DNA of 64,000 nt, taken from assembly GCA_030407315.1 (NCBI GenBank), contig JALQPE010002107.1, positions 1 through 64,000 on the forward strand, read 5' to 3'. Shown here one piece after another: positions 43,378 through 54,934 of this stretch; the first letter of the stretch is position 1, and every line of letters begins with the position of its first letter. The DNA comes from Asparagopsis taxiformis (lineage: Eukaryota > Rhodophyta > Florideophyceae > Bonnemaisoniales > Bonnemaisoniaceae). The notes below the pieces were generated by a model. That model made no database searches and was not told where the DNA came from. It saw only the letters and a program-made list of their open reading frames with translations. A program made the position numbers and the translations under genes.

Positions 43378-43930
43378 CTGCAAACTGGTCTACAAGGGTT
43401 GGGGTAGTTCTACGGAGCACTAAAACCTGTTTTAATAGCACTCAAAGCTTTTGGATTGCGTGGAAGGGGCTGGTAGAATTCATCGATTTTTGGTCATCAG
43501 ATTCTCACAACTGGAGATGTGATGGCCAAAATTGAACTTTGTCCGAATGATGTGCAACTGGTCTGTAAGGGCTGGAGTGGCTCTAGGGAGTACGGAAAAT
43601 CGTTCTATGCGTTCGTAAAGCTTCCGGATTGCGCGTAAGGGCTGACAGAATGCATCAATTTTTGACAACCAGATTCCCACAACTGGAGATGTGATGGCCA
43701 AAATTGAACTTTTCTGGAACGATGTTGAAGTGGTCTAGAAGGGATGGAGTGGCTCTGAGGAGCACTGAAACATGCTCTAATTGTACTCAAAGCTTCTGGC
43801 TTGCGTGATAGGGATGCCAGAATGTATCGGTTTTTGGTCACCAGATTCTCACAACTGGAGATGTGATGGCCAAAATTGAACTTTTTCGGAACGATGTGCA
43901 AGTGGTCTTGATGCCTCCAAGTGGTCGGTA
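43378..43930. repeat. About 175-bp tandem repeat, three units
   Basis: The unit includes CACAACTGGAGATGTGATGG, AAAATTGAACTTT, a GGTCTGTAAGGG-type stretch, GGAGTGGCTCT and CTCAAAGCTTCTGG. ATTCTCACAACTGG-type anchors fall at about 43500, 43672 and 43850. No coding frame is conserved among units. Confidence 0.75.
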
Positions 43931-44088
43931 AGCGTACTCTAGACAAGGTTTTGGACCTTGAAGAGGCTCAACTACACAATGCTGATATTGAAATGAAACA
44001 CTCATATCGTCCATTTCTACTTAGACTGCTGGAATCGATTACCGTGGCCTATAGAGGAGCAATTTAGTTATGTACTAGAGCTAGAATC

Positions 44089-47000
44089 ATGCCTCAAAAA
44101 CCTCTCTCTCATGTCTTTAGTCCTCATTCATCATCCCAGCCTCCCTTCCTGTGACGCAACGTGCCTCTGGTCTCACTCCACACGCCCCTCCAGTAAATTG
44201 AATACCGGAAGGTATAGTCCCAGGTACAGTAGAAATGTCTACCATTAGTGGTACAATCGCAGCTGCGATTGTCTACTCATACTACCGCCTCCATTTTACT
44301 ACATGCCTACCCTCTTAGGCTAACTTACTTCATAACCATCGATGTAAATCTACACTTAAGTGCACTTATTCATGAATATCTAGATTCCTACCTACTTGAG
44401 AGTAGAGTGTATTGTAACGTGTTAGCGAATTCGTTGACGGTTTAGTATAGTCAATGTGCCACACAGCACCAGGAGTATATTTTGCGCACCGATAATCTAT
44501 GCTTGATATTGGAAAGAACAGCCTCTTGTAGCCTCGGAAAATGTGCGAGCAGTAATTTTTCAGAGGTCCTAGAGGTGTTCACACCGACTCTAGTCCATTT
44601 TAGCGAGTTTGAATTTCGACCGCCAGAATCTCTGTCGTGAGAAAATGGTGGTCGAAATTTGCCGTGCTCCTCGCACAATACTAAACTTTGGAGGTAGTTA
44701 AGACTGGGTGAACAAGACAAAGATTGCTCTTCAAAGCCGCCAAAAGTCGTCGAAACCATCCCTTCGTGATGCTCCCGACTTCACAATTCCTAGCTCACCC
44801 TTCCCAAGGTAGGAGAGGGACGAAATTCCCAACCGCTTACAGCCGAAGCCGTTTACCAGGGATGCTTACAGCAAAGTCATCGTTACGATGACTTTGCTGT
44901 AAGAAAAGAAAACATTACAGTGTGCGAAGAATTTTTACCGGGTAAAAAATCACCAAGAATTTTTTACCGGGTAAAAAATAGTGGCTGCTGTAATGAAACG
45001 TTTACTTACAGCAAAGTCATCGTAACGATGACTTTACTGTCAGCACCCGCGGTAAACTGCCTCTGCTGTAAGCGGTCTGGCCTCACCCTCTCTCATGTCT
45101 CTTGTCCTCCTTCATCCCAGCCTATCCCAACCTCCCTTCCTGAGCTGACTCTGGTGTCACTCCAGCTGACCCTTCAGTGAGTTCAATCCATGTCTATCAC
45201 TTCCATAGTGTACTCATACTACCCTCTTCATGTTGCTGCATACCTACCCTCCCATTCTTCCTGATTGTCCTACAATGCTAGGCTAGCCTACTTACCAACT
45301 ATATTCGTATAGTAGATAGCTAGATTGCTAGTACCTCAAATCTATAGTGTGCTAAAAAGGGCAATTTAGTGTGGTCACTGTGCCACACGGCACCAGGAAT
45401 AGAATTTGGCCACGGATATTCTAGCCTTGATGTCGGAGAGGGCGGCTGCGCCCATGCTCAGATAAAGTGCCGGGAGTACCTTAAGGTACTCCCAGCACTT
45501 TTTCCGAGCATGGGCGCTGCCGTCCTCTGGGAATTCCCAGAGGTCCTGGAGGTTCTCATGCCAACTCTAGTTCATTTTAGCGAAGTTGAATTTCAGCCGT
45601 CAGAATCTCAGTCTTGAGAAAATTGTGGTCGAAATTTCGTGCACTCCTGCAGACATACCAGGCAGGGCACCCAGACCAGACCGGGTGAGCACGACGCAGA
45701 GCGCTCCCCAACGCCGCCGACAGCCGTCAAAATCATCCCTCTGCCATGTTTCCCGCCTTCACAATTCCTTGCTCACCCTTCCAAAGGGAAGAGGGACGAA
45801 GCTCCCAGCCGCTTACAGCTGAGGGAGTTTACCACGGATGCTTACAGCAAAGTCATCGTTACGATGACTTTGCTGTAAGAAAACGTTTTCATTACAGTGG
45901 CCAAGAATTTTTTTACCGGGTGAAGAAATCATGGCTACTGTAATGTTTTTTTTCTTACAGCAAAGCCATCGTAACGATGACTTTGCTGTAAGAAAACGTT
46001 TTCATTACAGTGGCCAAGAATTTTTTACCGGGTAAAGAAATCATGGCTACTGTAATGTTTTGTTTCCTTACAGCAAAGTCATCGTAACGATGACTTTTCT
46101 GTAAGCAGCCGTGGTAAACTTCTCCATCTGTAAGCCGTTGGTCTCAACCCTCGCTCTCATTTCTGTTGTCCTCCTTCATCATCTCCACCTCCCTTCCTGC
46201 TAAGCACAACGTCTCCAGCGTCACTCCACCCGCCCCTTTCTTGCATGAAATAATTTTCTACTACTGCCATAGTCTACACCTACTACTGACTCCATACTTC
46301 TGCATGCCTACCCTTCCATCTCTCCCTCCCGTGCTTGGCTTTGAGCATATGGAACTAGAATACTAACTAGATCACTAGAGTACACTACAAATGTAAGTAG
46401 CTATGATTGGTGTGATACAAAGCACCCTACGTCCTTCATGAGTAAACTTTGCTACCAGAACCTCTATGCTCGATTTCGGCGAGGAAAGCCCCCCGCATGC
46501 TCAAGAAAATTTCTTCTGAAATTTTCCTGATCGTACCTTTCCAGCGGTCTTGGATTTACTCCAGACCTGGATATCCAAGACCGTAGAACAGCTGCTCTAG
46601 CTCTTTTCAGTGAGATCAGATTTCGGCCGTCCGAGTCTCTGCCGTGAGAAAATGGTGGCCGGAATTTTGTGTACTCTTGCCACCATACCAGGTAGAGAAG
46701 CCAGCTAGAACCCGGTTGAGCGTGACGCAGGGTGCCTCCCAGAGCCGTCAAAAACCGTCCAAACCATTCGCTCGCGATGTTCTCGATTTCACAATTCCCT
46801 TCCTATCCTTCCAAAGGTGGGAGAGGGACTAAACTCCCAACCGCTTACAGGAAAAGCCGTTTACCAGAGATGCTTACAGCAAAGTCATCGTTACGATGAC
46901 TTTTCTGTAAGGAAAGGTTTCCATTACAATGGCCGGAGAATTTTTCACCGGGTAAAGAAATCATGGCTACTGTAATGAATTATATCCTTACAGCAAAGCC

Positions 47001-47300
47001 ATTGTTACGATCACTTTGCTGTAAGAAAACAATTCATTACAGTGGTCAAGAATTTTTTTACCGGGTAAAAAATCGTGACTGCTGTCATGTTTTGTTTGCT
47101 TACAGCAAAGTCATCGTTACGATGACTTTGCTGTAAGGAAACGTTTCCATTACAGTAGCCCAATAATTTTTACCGGGTAAAAAAATCACCAAGAATTTTT
47201 TCACCGGGTAAAATTCCTGGCAGCTGTAATGGTTTGTTTCCTCACGGCAAAGTCATCGTTACGATGACTCTGCTTTCAGTCCTCCGCTGAAACTGCCCCA
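44089..47300. repeat. Three tandem ~1-kb repeats, each ending in family Z palindromes
   Basis: Units start near 44089, 45088 and 46148 with a CTCTCTCATGTC...CCTCCTTCAT...CCTCCCTTCCTG leader. Each then has a CACTGTGCCACACGGCACC-type stretch (decayed in the third), a TTTTAGCGA...GAATTTC...GAAAAT segment and a GTTTACC...GCTTACAGC end that opens into palindromes (44865-45070, 45841-46125, 46873-47290). The 39-nt palindrome is perfect at 44865-44903, 45841-45879 and 47099-47137; TTTTTTACCGGGTAAAAAA variants alternate with it. Short frames inside are shadows. Confidence 0.8.
45448..45517. repeat. 70-nt two-stage hairpin
   Basis: The outer arms GCGCCCATGCTC and GAGCATGGGCGC are exact complements. 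The inner arms AGTGCCGGGAGTACC and GGTACTCCCAGCACT pair with one mismatch around TTAA. The equivalent position of the other two tandem units holds less perfect palindromes, so this one is either the preserved form or a local rebuild. Confidence 0.8.
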
Positions 47301-47434
47301 TCTGTAGGTGTTTGTCATTCTCCCAATGTTGCAGACTAATTACCTTCATCGCCTTCTTGTGTTATTCCAGTAGCGCCCGCCATCGTTTCGTCTCTAGCTC
47401 AGAACAAGCTCAGTATTGTATATATCCTGTCATA

Positions 47435-48852
47435 TCATAATTCACTCTTGAGCTGGAAGGAACGAATAAAGGCAACTTCGCAGATAGTTTTTTTGGCAAA
47501 TGTGCCGTTTGGAAGAGAGTTTTCTTGCTCATCAGCGAAAAGAAGTGCCTCTTCTCCAGTCGTTCGTTTCCTTGCATTGAATCTACTATTCTTTTCCCGG
47601 GGAGGCTCAGCCTCATTGTTTTTATCAGGCGTACCAGGTTCAGAAAATTTCGGGCTATCTTCTTCGCTTCTTATCCAGCCTGGACTCACTTTCATCGCTT
47701 CTACCAGAACTCCTGCTTCGAAGCAAAGGAGATCTCCCCGATTCCTCCTTGTCCACTTCGGCATCTTTGTCTCCTTCCTTGTCCGGGATAGTGCTGTTAG
47801 TTTTGGGCGTCCTGATTCGAATTTGTATTATCACAGAGCGGTTCTGCGCATCTTGAGGTTGCTCACCAGCCGTGTCTAGGTCCATGAGACCACTATTGTC
47901 CAAGTTGATTTCCAGACTTTGCGTATCGCTTCTATGTTTCCTTCCCTGAGGACGATCTTCTCTGACAATCCTTCCCGGCGAATTATCCCTGGCACGACTT
48001 TCCCGCTCTGCCCTCAACGCAGAAATACGTTCCTGTTCTTTTTGGAGCTCAGCAAGACGTTAAGCAGGACGTTTCTGTTCTCCGACTTTTGCCGCGGCAA
48101 GATGGTCTTCTGCATCTTATCAAGTGCTTAGAGGTGCACCTCTAGAGGCATGCCTCTTCTACTGCTTTGGCAACAGCAGGAATCACCTCTTCAGCCACGA
48201 CAATTGGAGTGCTTTCCTGTTCTTGCTCCACAACAGCAGAAACTTCCTGTTCTACTTGGGCTTCGGCAGATAATCTCTCTTCTGCTTGAGGAAAATCAGG
48301 AGTTTCCACTTTTTCCTTCTCTATAGAAGTATTTCCCTGTTCTACTTATGCGACATCATTTTCTTCCTCTTCTGCTTTTTGCACCAACAGCAAGTGTTTG
48401 TTCTATTTCTCTGGGGTCATACTACTCCGTTCTCTTTCCTTTTCGACCTTGGTAAACTGCATTGCCTTTGTCCCCGTAGCATATTCCAGTTCGTCATAAA
48501 AACTGTTTGGAAACATCCCGTTCTTGGTTCTCAGACTTCTTCTGTCCATCACGCCTTCATGAAAGTCTGCAAGGACGAATACAATGCGCTCTCCAATGCG
48601 ATGATCAGTATCCCTGTCCTCTTTCGATTTTTCTGCTGTCAAACCCGTTCGCACGAATTGCTCCATCACTGCAGAATTCTTCAACCACTTGCGAACGACC
48701 CTGACATTCAATTTGCGAGGATCACCTTGCATTTCAGACGAACTATACTGAGCAATATTGATGCTTGTCTCGCTCGCTGAAGGATAATTACTCTTTTCCG
48801 CTACTTCTTCGCCACTACATTCAACCGTTACGAAACCTTTCCAGGCTTTCAT
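47435..48852 (-). pseudogene. ParB-like gene remnant with internal deletion
   Basis: The 149-residue frame at 48403-48852 begins MKAWKGFVTVECSG. It aligns with the ParB-like protein at 17475 first over its N-terminus (INIAQYSSSEMQGDPRK) and then, after a gap that removes about 290 residues including the IDGSHR box, over VRKWLKNSAVMEQFVRTGL to the MTPEK segment. In broken phases the similarity continues past the stop (VEQGNTSIEKEKVETP), then into a glutamate-rich tail absent from the 17475 copy, a coiled-coil-like EQERISALRAERESRA segment (about 48040-47990) and a basic end LDKKRRR near 47655. A further 109-residue frame (47435-47764) is out of phase. It is a deletion derivative that preserves the ancestral C-terminus. 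Confidence 0.65.
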
Positions 48853-49006
48853 TCGATCTAATGAACTGGTTCACCACAATGCTTTGTCCCATGCTCATTA
48901 CTTTATGCAGAATGATTTCTATTCCATCCGGGTTTAGCTTACTCAACATCGTTTTGCTATGTTCTATCGCATTCCCTAAACACAAACCCGGCCGAGATGT
49001 ATCCAT
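48821..49006 (-). CDS. Small conserved frame, 61 residues, inverted counterpart
   Basis: Counterpart of 12184-12360: begins MDTSRPGLCLGNAI and ends NESLERFRNG, with a 3-residue insertion KLN. It overlaps the start codon of the ParB-like remnant (48850-48852) by 32 nt in another phase, as an upstream open reading frame would. Confidence 0.35.
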   Translation of the reverse strand: MDTSRPGLCLGNAIEHSKTMLSKLNPDGIEIILHKVMSMGQSIVVNQFIRSNESLERFRNG

Positions 49007-50395
49007 TTCCGTTTATTACGCAGTGATGCTCTAGGCACTAATACTGAATCTGATTTTCTCTTACACGTATTTCCTACTTGTATACTCTACCATATTCTAG
49101 GCCTTATTCACGAGGTGAAAACACGATCTCTCGTTTAATCGTACTCGGTGTGATATCTTAAATTAGCATACATTTATTTATTAGAATGCACATTCACTGC
49201 TCGCTTGCAACATGAAAATTATAAAATTTCTTCCACACTGCTGTTTCCTAACCGCCACCATCCACGTGGCCCGCTTTGACTGCCTGCCAAGTGTGCTCAG
49301 AGCATGCAATGACGTCATCGATATATACCATCCAGATCATCTCTGGAAGCGCGGACTCCTCGTCCAGGAAAGTGCGCCATTTTTCTTACTCTTCACCTCC
49401 CCCTTTCCTGTAGGCCCCATATGCTAGTGTTTTTCCTATATTTCTGTAGTGATGACGTAATTCTAGACAATAAAAGGCGGTAGAAGATACGATCATGTGC
49501 GCCTCTTCTGCCAGATCATGTGCTTCCAAGCATAATTCGCACCCTAGGTATCGTTTTACTGGGCCTCCCATCGCACCGCTCTGTTTCAAAATTATCCCTC
49601 TATTGTTCTCCTACACGTCTTTTCCGCCCGTAGAGTACTACTTAAACGACAGATTCTCGAAATCCCTGTTTCCATCTCCATATCCGTCGGAAAGCAAAGC
49701 AAAAAAATTACGCTCTGGAAGCGGTATAGATGGTACGTAACCACATTTCACACCACTAACCCATTATTCTATTCCTTTTCTCAGGTTTCCAGTCGGTGAG
49801 TTTTCCACTTCTCCTTTCATTTATCTTTCTCTCTTACCACTTCTCCAATTCTTTTCTGCTCTGCCTGTGAGTACATATTTCGATTTGCGATGCAATGGTA
49901 TTCGTTATGGTACGTTAGTCTCCTGGTAACCATCAGTTTCCCTCTCCAATTCAACGTCACTAACTTGTTTCCTTTCCCTACATCATTTTTTCTTCTTCTC
50001 TTCATTTCCTAGCTTATTCATGCAGCTCAATCAGTTGATAGATTTGTAGATTTTTCTAGTAGTTTTAGTTCTACTCGTCAGAATAGTGTGAGTTTTAGTA
50101 GCATTTTTAACATAGGGATTGTTTACTCTCAATGAAGCCTGCGCAAATAAACAAGTCTAGAGTGAAGCTTCCCATATTGCACCCTCTTAGATTTCTATCT
50201 ATCCTACCGCTTGTACCTCTCTCTAGCTCATAGTCACTACGAAATAAAAATTCCTAGCCGTACAATTGTGTCCATTCCGACGTAGATACCGTCCATGCCC
50301 CATCCTCATAGCACTAGAACTGCCTCCCTCTACCCCAAAAAGATGCCCACGACAGCATGACTCTCCATCTTATCCACCACTCCAAGACACTGAAT
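49007..50395 (-). repeat. Subterminal unique stretch, inverted copy
   Basis: Reverse complement of about 10690-12183, colinear with moderate divergence. The hairpin seen at 11363-11503 is absent; only one arm is recognisable near 49660-49735. The 71-residue frame at 49212-49427 has a same-length counterpart at 11754-11969, but most substitutions change amino acids, so it is not called as a gene. Confidence 0.65.
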
Positions 50396-50770
50396 TTTAC
50401 TATATCAGGACACTACTTTTACTGTCTCCAGATGCTGCCCAGGACACTACTTTTACTGTCTCCAGGTGCTGCCCAGGGCAGCACGAAATACTATCTCCAG
50501 GTGCTGCCCAGGGCAGCACGAAATACTGTCTACAGGTGCTGCCCAGGGCAACACAAAGTACTGTCTACAGGTGCTGCCCAGGGCAACACAAAGTACTGTC
50601 TACAGGTACTGCCCAGGGCAGTGAAAATTACTGTCTACAGGTGCTGCCCAGGGCAGTGAAAATTACTGTCTCCAGGTACTGCCCAGGACAGTGAAAATCA
50701 CTGTCTCCAGGTGCTGCCTGCAGCAGGGCCGCGCACTGTCCGCTTATCCTATCTGAGACAGTGCACCGTG
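50396..50770 (-). repeat. ACTGTC / CTGCCC palindrome array (family D), inverted copy
   Basis: Units CAGGTGCTGCCCAGGGCAGC with ACTGTCT spacers repeat about every 35 bp, the reverse complement of 10380-10680. The outer edge carries GAGACAGTGCACCGTGTTCG but not the CACTACGGTGTTG edge of the left copy. Confidence 0.8.
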
Positions 50771-50779
50771 TTCGTCTGT

Positions 50780-51070
50780 GTTCTCGGAAATGGACGCGGA
50801 CGTCCACAACCTCTAGTACACCTAGTATTACTAGGCGGACGTCCATGTTCTCCAGTATTTTTGGATGTCCGCCTAGAACCGGACGTCCATGCGGTCTAGT
50901 ACGTCTAGTATTACTAGGGCGACATTCATTGTTTCTAGTACCACGGATGTCCCCCTCGGGATGGACTTCCGCCATGTCTATGTCCACCTAGGACGGGCGC
51001 CGGTTCAGAAATTCAAAAATTTCGACCCCAGAAATTTCTGCCGCCGTGCTCGACATGGATGTCCGCATCC
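50780..51070 (-). repeat. GGACGTCC/CTAGTA repeat stretch, inverted counterpart of 9271-9640
   Basis: Irregular repeats of GGACGTCCA, CTAGTA and ACTAGG. It is less regular than the 43-bp array but has the same motifs and the same neighbour order in reverse complement. Confidence 0.6.
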
Positions 51071-52239
51071 ATCACGGCGACCACTCTATTTTTCCTTGTC
51101 GGTCGACTCCAATTTTGTCTTTAATTTTTTCATCCTCTCGCTCACACCCCCTTCCTGTTGGTGCTCACCTCCCCCGTACTGTACCTCAAACACCCCCAAT
51201 ACCACTCTAGCACGCATTTTCAGATACCTATCCCCGCTTCCACGGTGCACACCTCCATTCCATACCTACTTTTCTGCTCTACCGTACAGATTTCGTATAA
51301 CCAGTCCTCATACTACCTCAGAATAGGGCAAAACACCCCCTATCTCCTCGACCATGCTCTCCCCCATCACCTTTGAAACGTATTGTTCTTCAGTACCCTC
51401 TCTCCTCTACCCTCAACCCCTCTCCTTCGCCCTCTACACAAACTTCCCCTGCAGCTTACTCTTCCAAAACCTCTCACTCCCCATCCCGTACCCGACCTGC
51501 TCCACCCCTCCCTCCCTCAGCTGCTCCATGCCCCCACGCCATCCGCATCTTCGATACCGTATACACCACCACCACCGGCCCACGCTCCCGCACTGCGGGG
51601 TGGCTCCCCCGCCGTATCCCCAGAAACCTCCCCGCTCTGAAACACATATCAACCCCCCACTTCGCACCCTTCCTCCCACTCCCCTCCCTCCCCAAATACA
51701 ATAACCCCCTTCTTCTCCATCACATCCCCACTCACCACAGCCAGAACAGACGCCACCCCTCCCCTTCTTTCTCCTCACTTTCCTAAAAACCCCTCCTCTC
51801 GGCGCCTTCAACCGCACCCTCCTACGGTCCCACCTAAACACCTCCTCCGCCCTCACTACCCCAACACCCCGCAGCGTCTCCCCAATCCCCATAATATGCT
51901 TGTCGGCACTCCTCTCCGAATCACAATCCATTCTAAACCCGCACTCCGTACATTTCCACCTCCCCCTGTACCATCCCAAGATTCCATCCCCCCACAGAAC
52001 ACATCCTCATACCACAGAAGAATTTTCTTCCTCTCATACCTCATCCTTAAAACCTCCATCAGCTCCATGTAAATTTCGATGAAAATATTTTCTCTACTAT
52101 GCAATCTCAAACATGTATGAGCCTATGCCTTTCCGCTTTGTCAACCCTGAATATTGGTACTCATGTATTCATAAAATAGGGCCACCCACATCCCTATCCC
52201 GTTCTGCAAGCTTTACAAACCACTAGACGCATACTCCAC
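51071..52239. other. Pyrimidine-rich stretch; no secure gene
   Basis: The plus strand is strongly C/T-rich, so long frames in several phases are expected. One minus-strand frame (51434-51979) begins with a cysteine-pair segment (KCTECGFRMDCDSERSADKH), which could be a zinc-binding remnant, but it turns into G/R-rich low complexity. I do not call a gene. Confidence 0.35.
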
Positions 52240-53378
52240 AACTATACAACAAACACTACTCGCTATTTCAGACGACGCGGTACACAAGTAGCGTAGTGTC
52301 AACCTTCCGTGACGCCTTCCCTGATGCGTACAAGTGGGAAACACGTCTAGACGTATATCAGAACTGAGTGCGGGAATTTTCGGCACAGGAGATGCTGGGC
52401 CACCAAATTGATTTTTCGGAAATTTTAGAATTTCTGGGCTGGCCAGCAATGCAATCGAGCTGGACATCCACCGGACGTCCATTTCAGGTTGGTCGCGAGA
52501 GGGTGGGGCGGGACCATGATGGAACAAGGACCAAGACCTGTCCTGGCGTATTGAGCCTGAAATGACCCTTCGTCAGACGCCATTTAGCCTTACAGTTGGT
52601 GCTTACAGAAGCCAGTGATAGCCCCGATCGGGGCCGGTGGCCGGTGCCTGGGGCCGTTGTGGCCAAATTAGACACCCTGATTTGAATTAAAATTTGGGCT
52701 ATTCTCAAAAAACATGCACATGTGAACATGTTTTTGAGATGGGGGTGTGCCGTACGGCACAATCGACCCGCCCAAATCGTTGATTTTTGCAAGATTTTTT
52801 GTGCCCGAAATTGTAGAATTTCTGGGCTGGCCAGCAGTGCATCTGAGATGGACATCCACCGGACGTCCATTTCAGGTTGGTCGTGTGCTGCCTACATCCA
52901 CGCATTGCAGCAACTAAGCAGGCGAGTTCACTACTCATACAAAGTGCACGGAATACGAGTAACGTGATGGGTGAGTAGTGTTTGTCGTGGAGGAGTAAGG
53001 CAGGACCATGATGGAACAGGGGAAACGATGTCACCCTAGCATAACTTAGGCTTGAAGCCTGGAATCGACCCATCGTTAGGCGCCATTTAGCCTTACAGTT
53101 AGTGCTTACAGAAGCCAGTGATGACCCCGCTCGGGGCGGCGGTTCCGGTGCCTGGGGCCGTTGTGGCCAAATTAGACACCCTGATTTGAATTAAAATTTG
53201 GGCTATTCTCAAAAACATGCACATGTGAACATGTTTTTGAGATGGGGGTGTGCCGTACGGCACAATCGACCGCCCAAATCGATGTTTTTTGCAATATTTT
53301 TTGTGCCCGAAATTGTAGAATTTCTGGGCCGGCCAGGAATGCATCTGAGTTGGACATCCACCGGACGTCCATTTCAGG
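52240..53378 (+). repeat. Family A array; inverted partner of 5585-6721
   Basis: It holds a partial family A copy (about 52425-52490) and full copies at 52553-52875 and 53056-53378, with palindrome cores GTGCCGTACGGCAC near 52746 and 53250. The spacers match the left block in reverse complement, piece by piece. The array ends about 280 bp before the stop codon of the dioxygenase gene. Confidence 0.82.
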
Positions 53379-53653
53379 TGATCGTGTATCGTGCACGTCC
53401 AGCCATTACCAGAAGCAAGTTGGCGATGAAGCACGTATAAACCCAATTGTTCTGCTATTTCTAGCATAGACCATCGAGTCTAGAGATGTGAGGGAATCGT
53501 CCTGGAATCATGCTCCAACCCACTAGGGAATGGACAATCTAGTTTGAAAGCATGGAACGGAAGTGCATTATAGTAGGTTCATAGATTGAAAGTGATAAAG
53601 GAGATGATTATATTCTCGATAATTGTTTGCTAAAGTAGTTGTTGTTAAGATAT

Positions 53654-54934
53654 CTAGCCGTCGGAAAACTGTTCTTCCTCTTCGTCCTCACTATGATAGT
53701 GAACTAGATATCCAGGTTGTCCCGGCAGAAGAGGCACTACCGGGGCCACACTCGGTGTGTGCATTACATCCTTGCGAGGTTCTGTCGTCTTCATCCGCAT
53801 CATTCGGAGCTGCCCTGTCTTCGGCCTACGATCTTTCTTGACCGGGATGGGAACAACTGTCTTGTGGCGAACATTGACAGGTGCCGGTTGACTTTGCCTG
53901 GCAGACCGGCGCGGAGCATTGGCGATGACTTCTTCTTCGAATCCCAACCGCCTGATGAAACCAAACGAAACATTGTCGGGAATCGGATACGACGCATTCC
54001 TGAAATACGTGTGATACCTCGTTGTCGTGTGTGACACAACTCTGTCGACATGCCCTGCCCCGGCATGTTGTACATGGCCGTGACCGATGAAGACTGAACG
54101 TGGCGGAACGATTACCTTCTTCAGCTTCATCGTCTTGGCGTACATATCTAATTCCAGCGCTTTGGAAAAGACGTACTTGTGGGACCCTGGACACACCCAG
54201 ATAGGGAATGGGTCATCTCCGTTGGCAATAACAAAGTAACCCGGAAGTTGATCTTTGCGGTCGCGAGGAGGAACAGGGAAATCATTGTGTGGGACCTGCC
54301 GAGGACACCCCTTTCCCGTTATCAAAAACCGTCCCCCAGATGCCGGCATGACAAGTTTTTCTCCCGGTAAACCGCACTCCTCCAGCCCTATCAGCCGGAC
54401 AAGGATTCCCAACCACACATCCAGCAGGGCTCGCCGCGTCACAAACTTGAACCGGTCGATATGCGTCTCGTCGTTCTCGGCATAGTCAACCAGGCAGTGG
54501 CGCGTAGACGTGAAGCGAGCCCTCCCCTCATTCCGGTTCTTCTCATCTGTTTCATCGTCCCCTGTATTGACAATGGGACTCCACAGCTGCCGGTTCCCAG
54601 GGTCCTTGTGCACCTGCTCCCCCTCCCATGTTCCCAAGAAGTACCGAAACAATTCCTGGTTAGGAATTTCTTCCATGAGACCCAAGTCAAAGGGGAACTT
54701 GTCCGACGCATCGAGGTAGCTTACATCCGCGAAATTGTGCATCACCGTATACCCTCGCTCGTTGATTTCCGTTCGGCAATTGTGGAAGTACGCCATACCA
54801 GTGCCGGCCTCATACGAATCCTTCCAGCTTGTAGACATTCGCGCAACCTGGGCGAAGTCCAGCCTCGAGGGTAGAAACGTCGATGTAGGCTCACACATCG
54901 CCTTGGCAGCCATCTTCCACGCTGCGAAGAACAT
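53654..54934 (-). CDS. PhyH-like Fe(II)/2-oxoglutarate dioxygenase
   Basis: The frame has 426 residues from its first Met. The double-stranded beta-helix signature is visible: QVPHNDFP gives the HxD iron pair (H216, D218), then GYFVIANGDDPFPIWVCPGSHK with the PGSH turn typical of phytanoyl-CoA dioxygenases, PPRSVFIGHGHVQHAG with the distal histidine (H290 likely), and TTTRYHTYF with the 2-oxoglutarate-binding arginine (R306). The C-terminus is basic, then acidic (EDEEEEQ). Protein-like reading continues upstream of the Met (RIDHVYPM), and the frame overlaps the end of the ParB-like frame by 193 nt in another phase, so the two may be halves of one gene. Such enzymes oxidise small molecules or, in TET/JBP/AlkB relatives, methylated bases; the substrate here is unknown, and the neighbouring methyltransferase makes a base eraser an attractive guess. 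Confidence 0.72.
   Translation of the reverse strand: MFFAAWKMAAKAMCEPTSTFLPSRLDFAQVARMSTSWKDSYEAGTGMAYFHNCRTEINERGYTVMHNFADVSYLDASDKFPFDLGLMEEIPNQELFRYFLGTWEGEQVHKDPGNRQLWSPIVNTGDDETDEKNRNEGRARFTSTRHCLVDYAENDETHIDRFKFVTRRALLDVWLGILVRLIGLEECGLPGEKLVMPASGGRFLITGKGCPRQVPHNDFPVPPRDRKDQLPGYFVIANGDDPFPIWVCPGSHKYVFSKALELDMYAKTMKLKKVIVPPRSVFIGHGHVQHAGAGHVDRVVSHTTTRYHTYFRNASYPIPDNVSFGFIRRLGFEEEVIANAPRRSARQSQPAPVNVRHKTVVPIPVKKDRRPKTGQLRMMRMKTTEPRKDVMHTPSVAPVVPLLPGQPGYLVHYHSEDEEEEQFSDG

Noticed and set aside
43005..47290. CRISPR-like appearance of alternating repeats
   Set aside because: Spacing is irregular, the spacers are themselves repeats, the context is eukaryotic and no cas-like gene is present.
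47448..47879. Plus frames over the ParB-like remnant tail
   Set aside because: The minus strand carries the charged-tail pattern that continues the ParB-like remnant; the plus frames are shadows.
51434..51979. 181-residue minus frame with a cysteine-pair start
   Set aside because: It lies in a strongly pyrimidine-skewed stretch where long frames occur in several phases; only the first 35 residues look protein-like.
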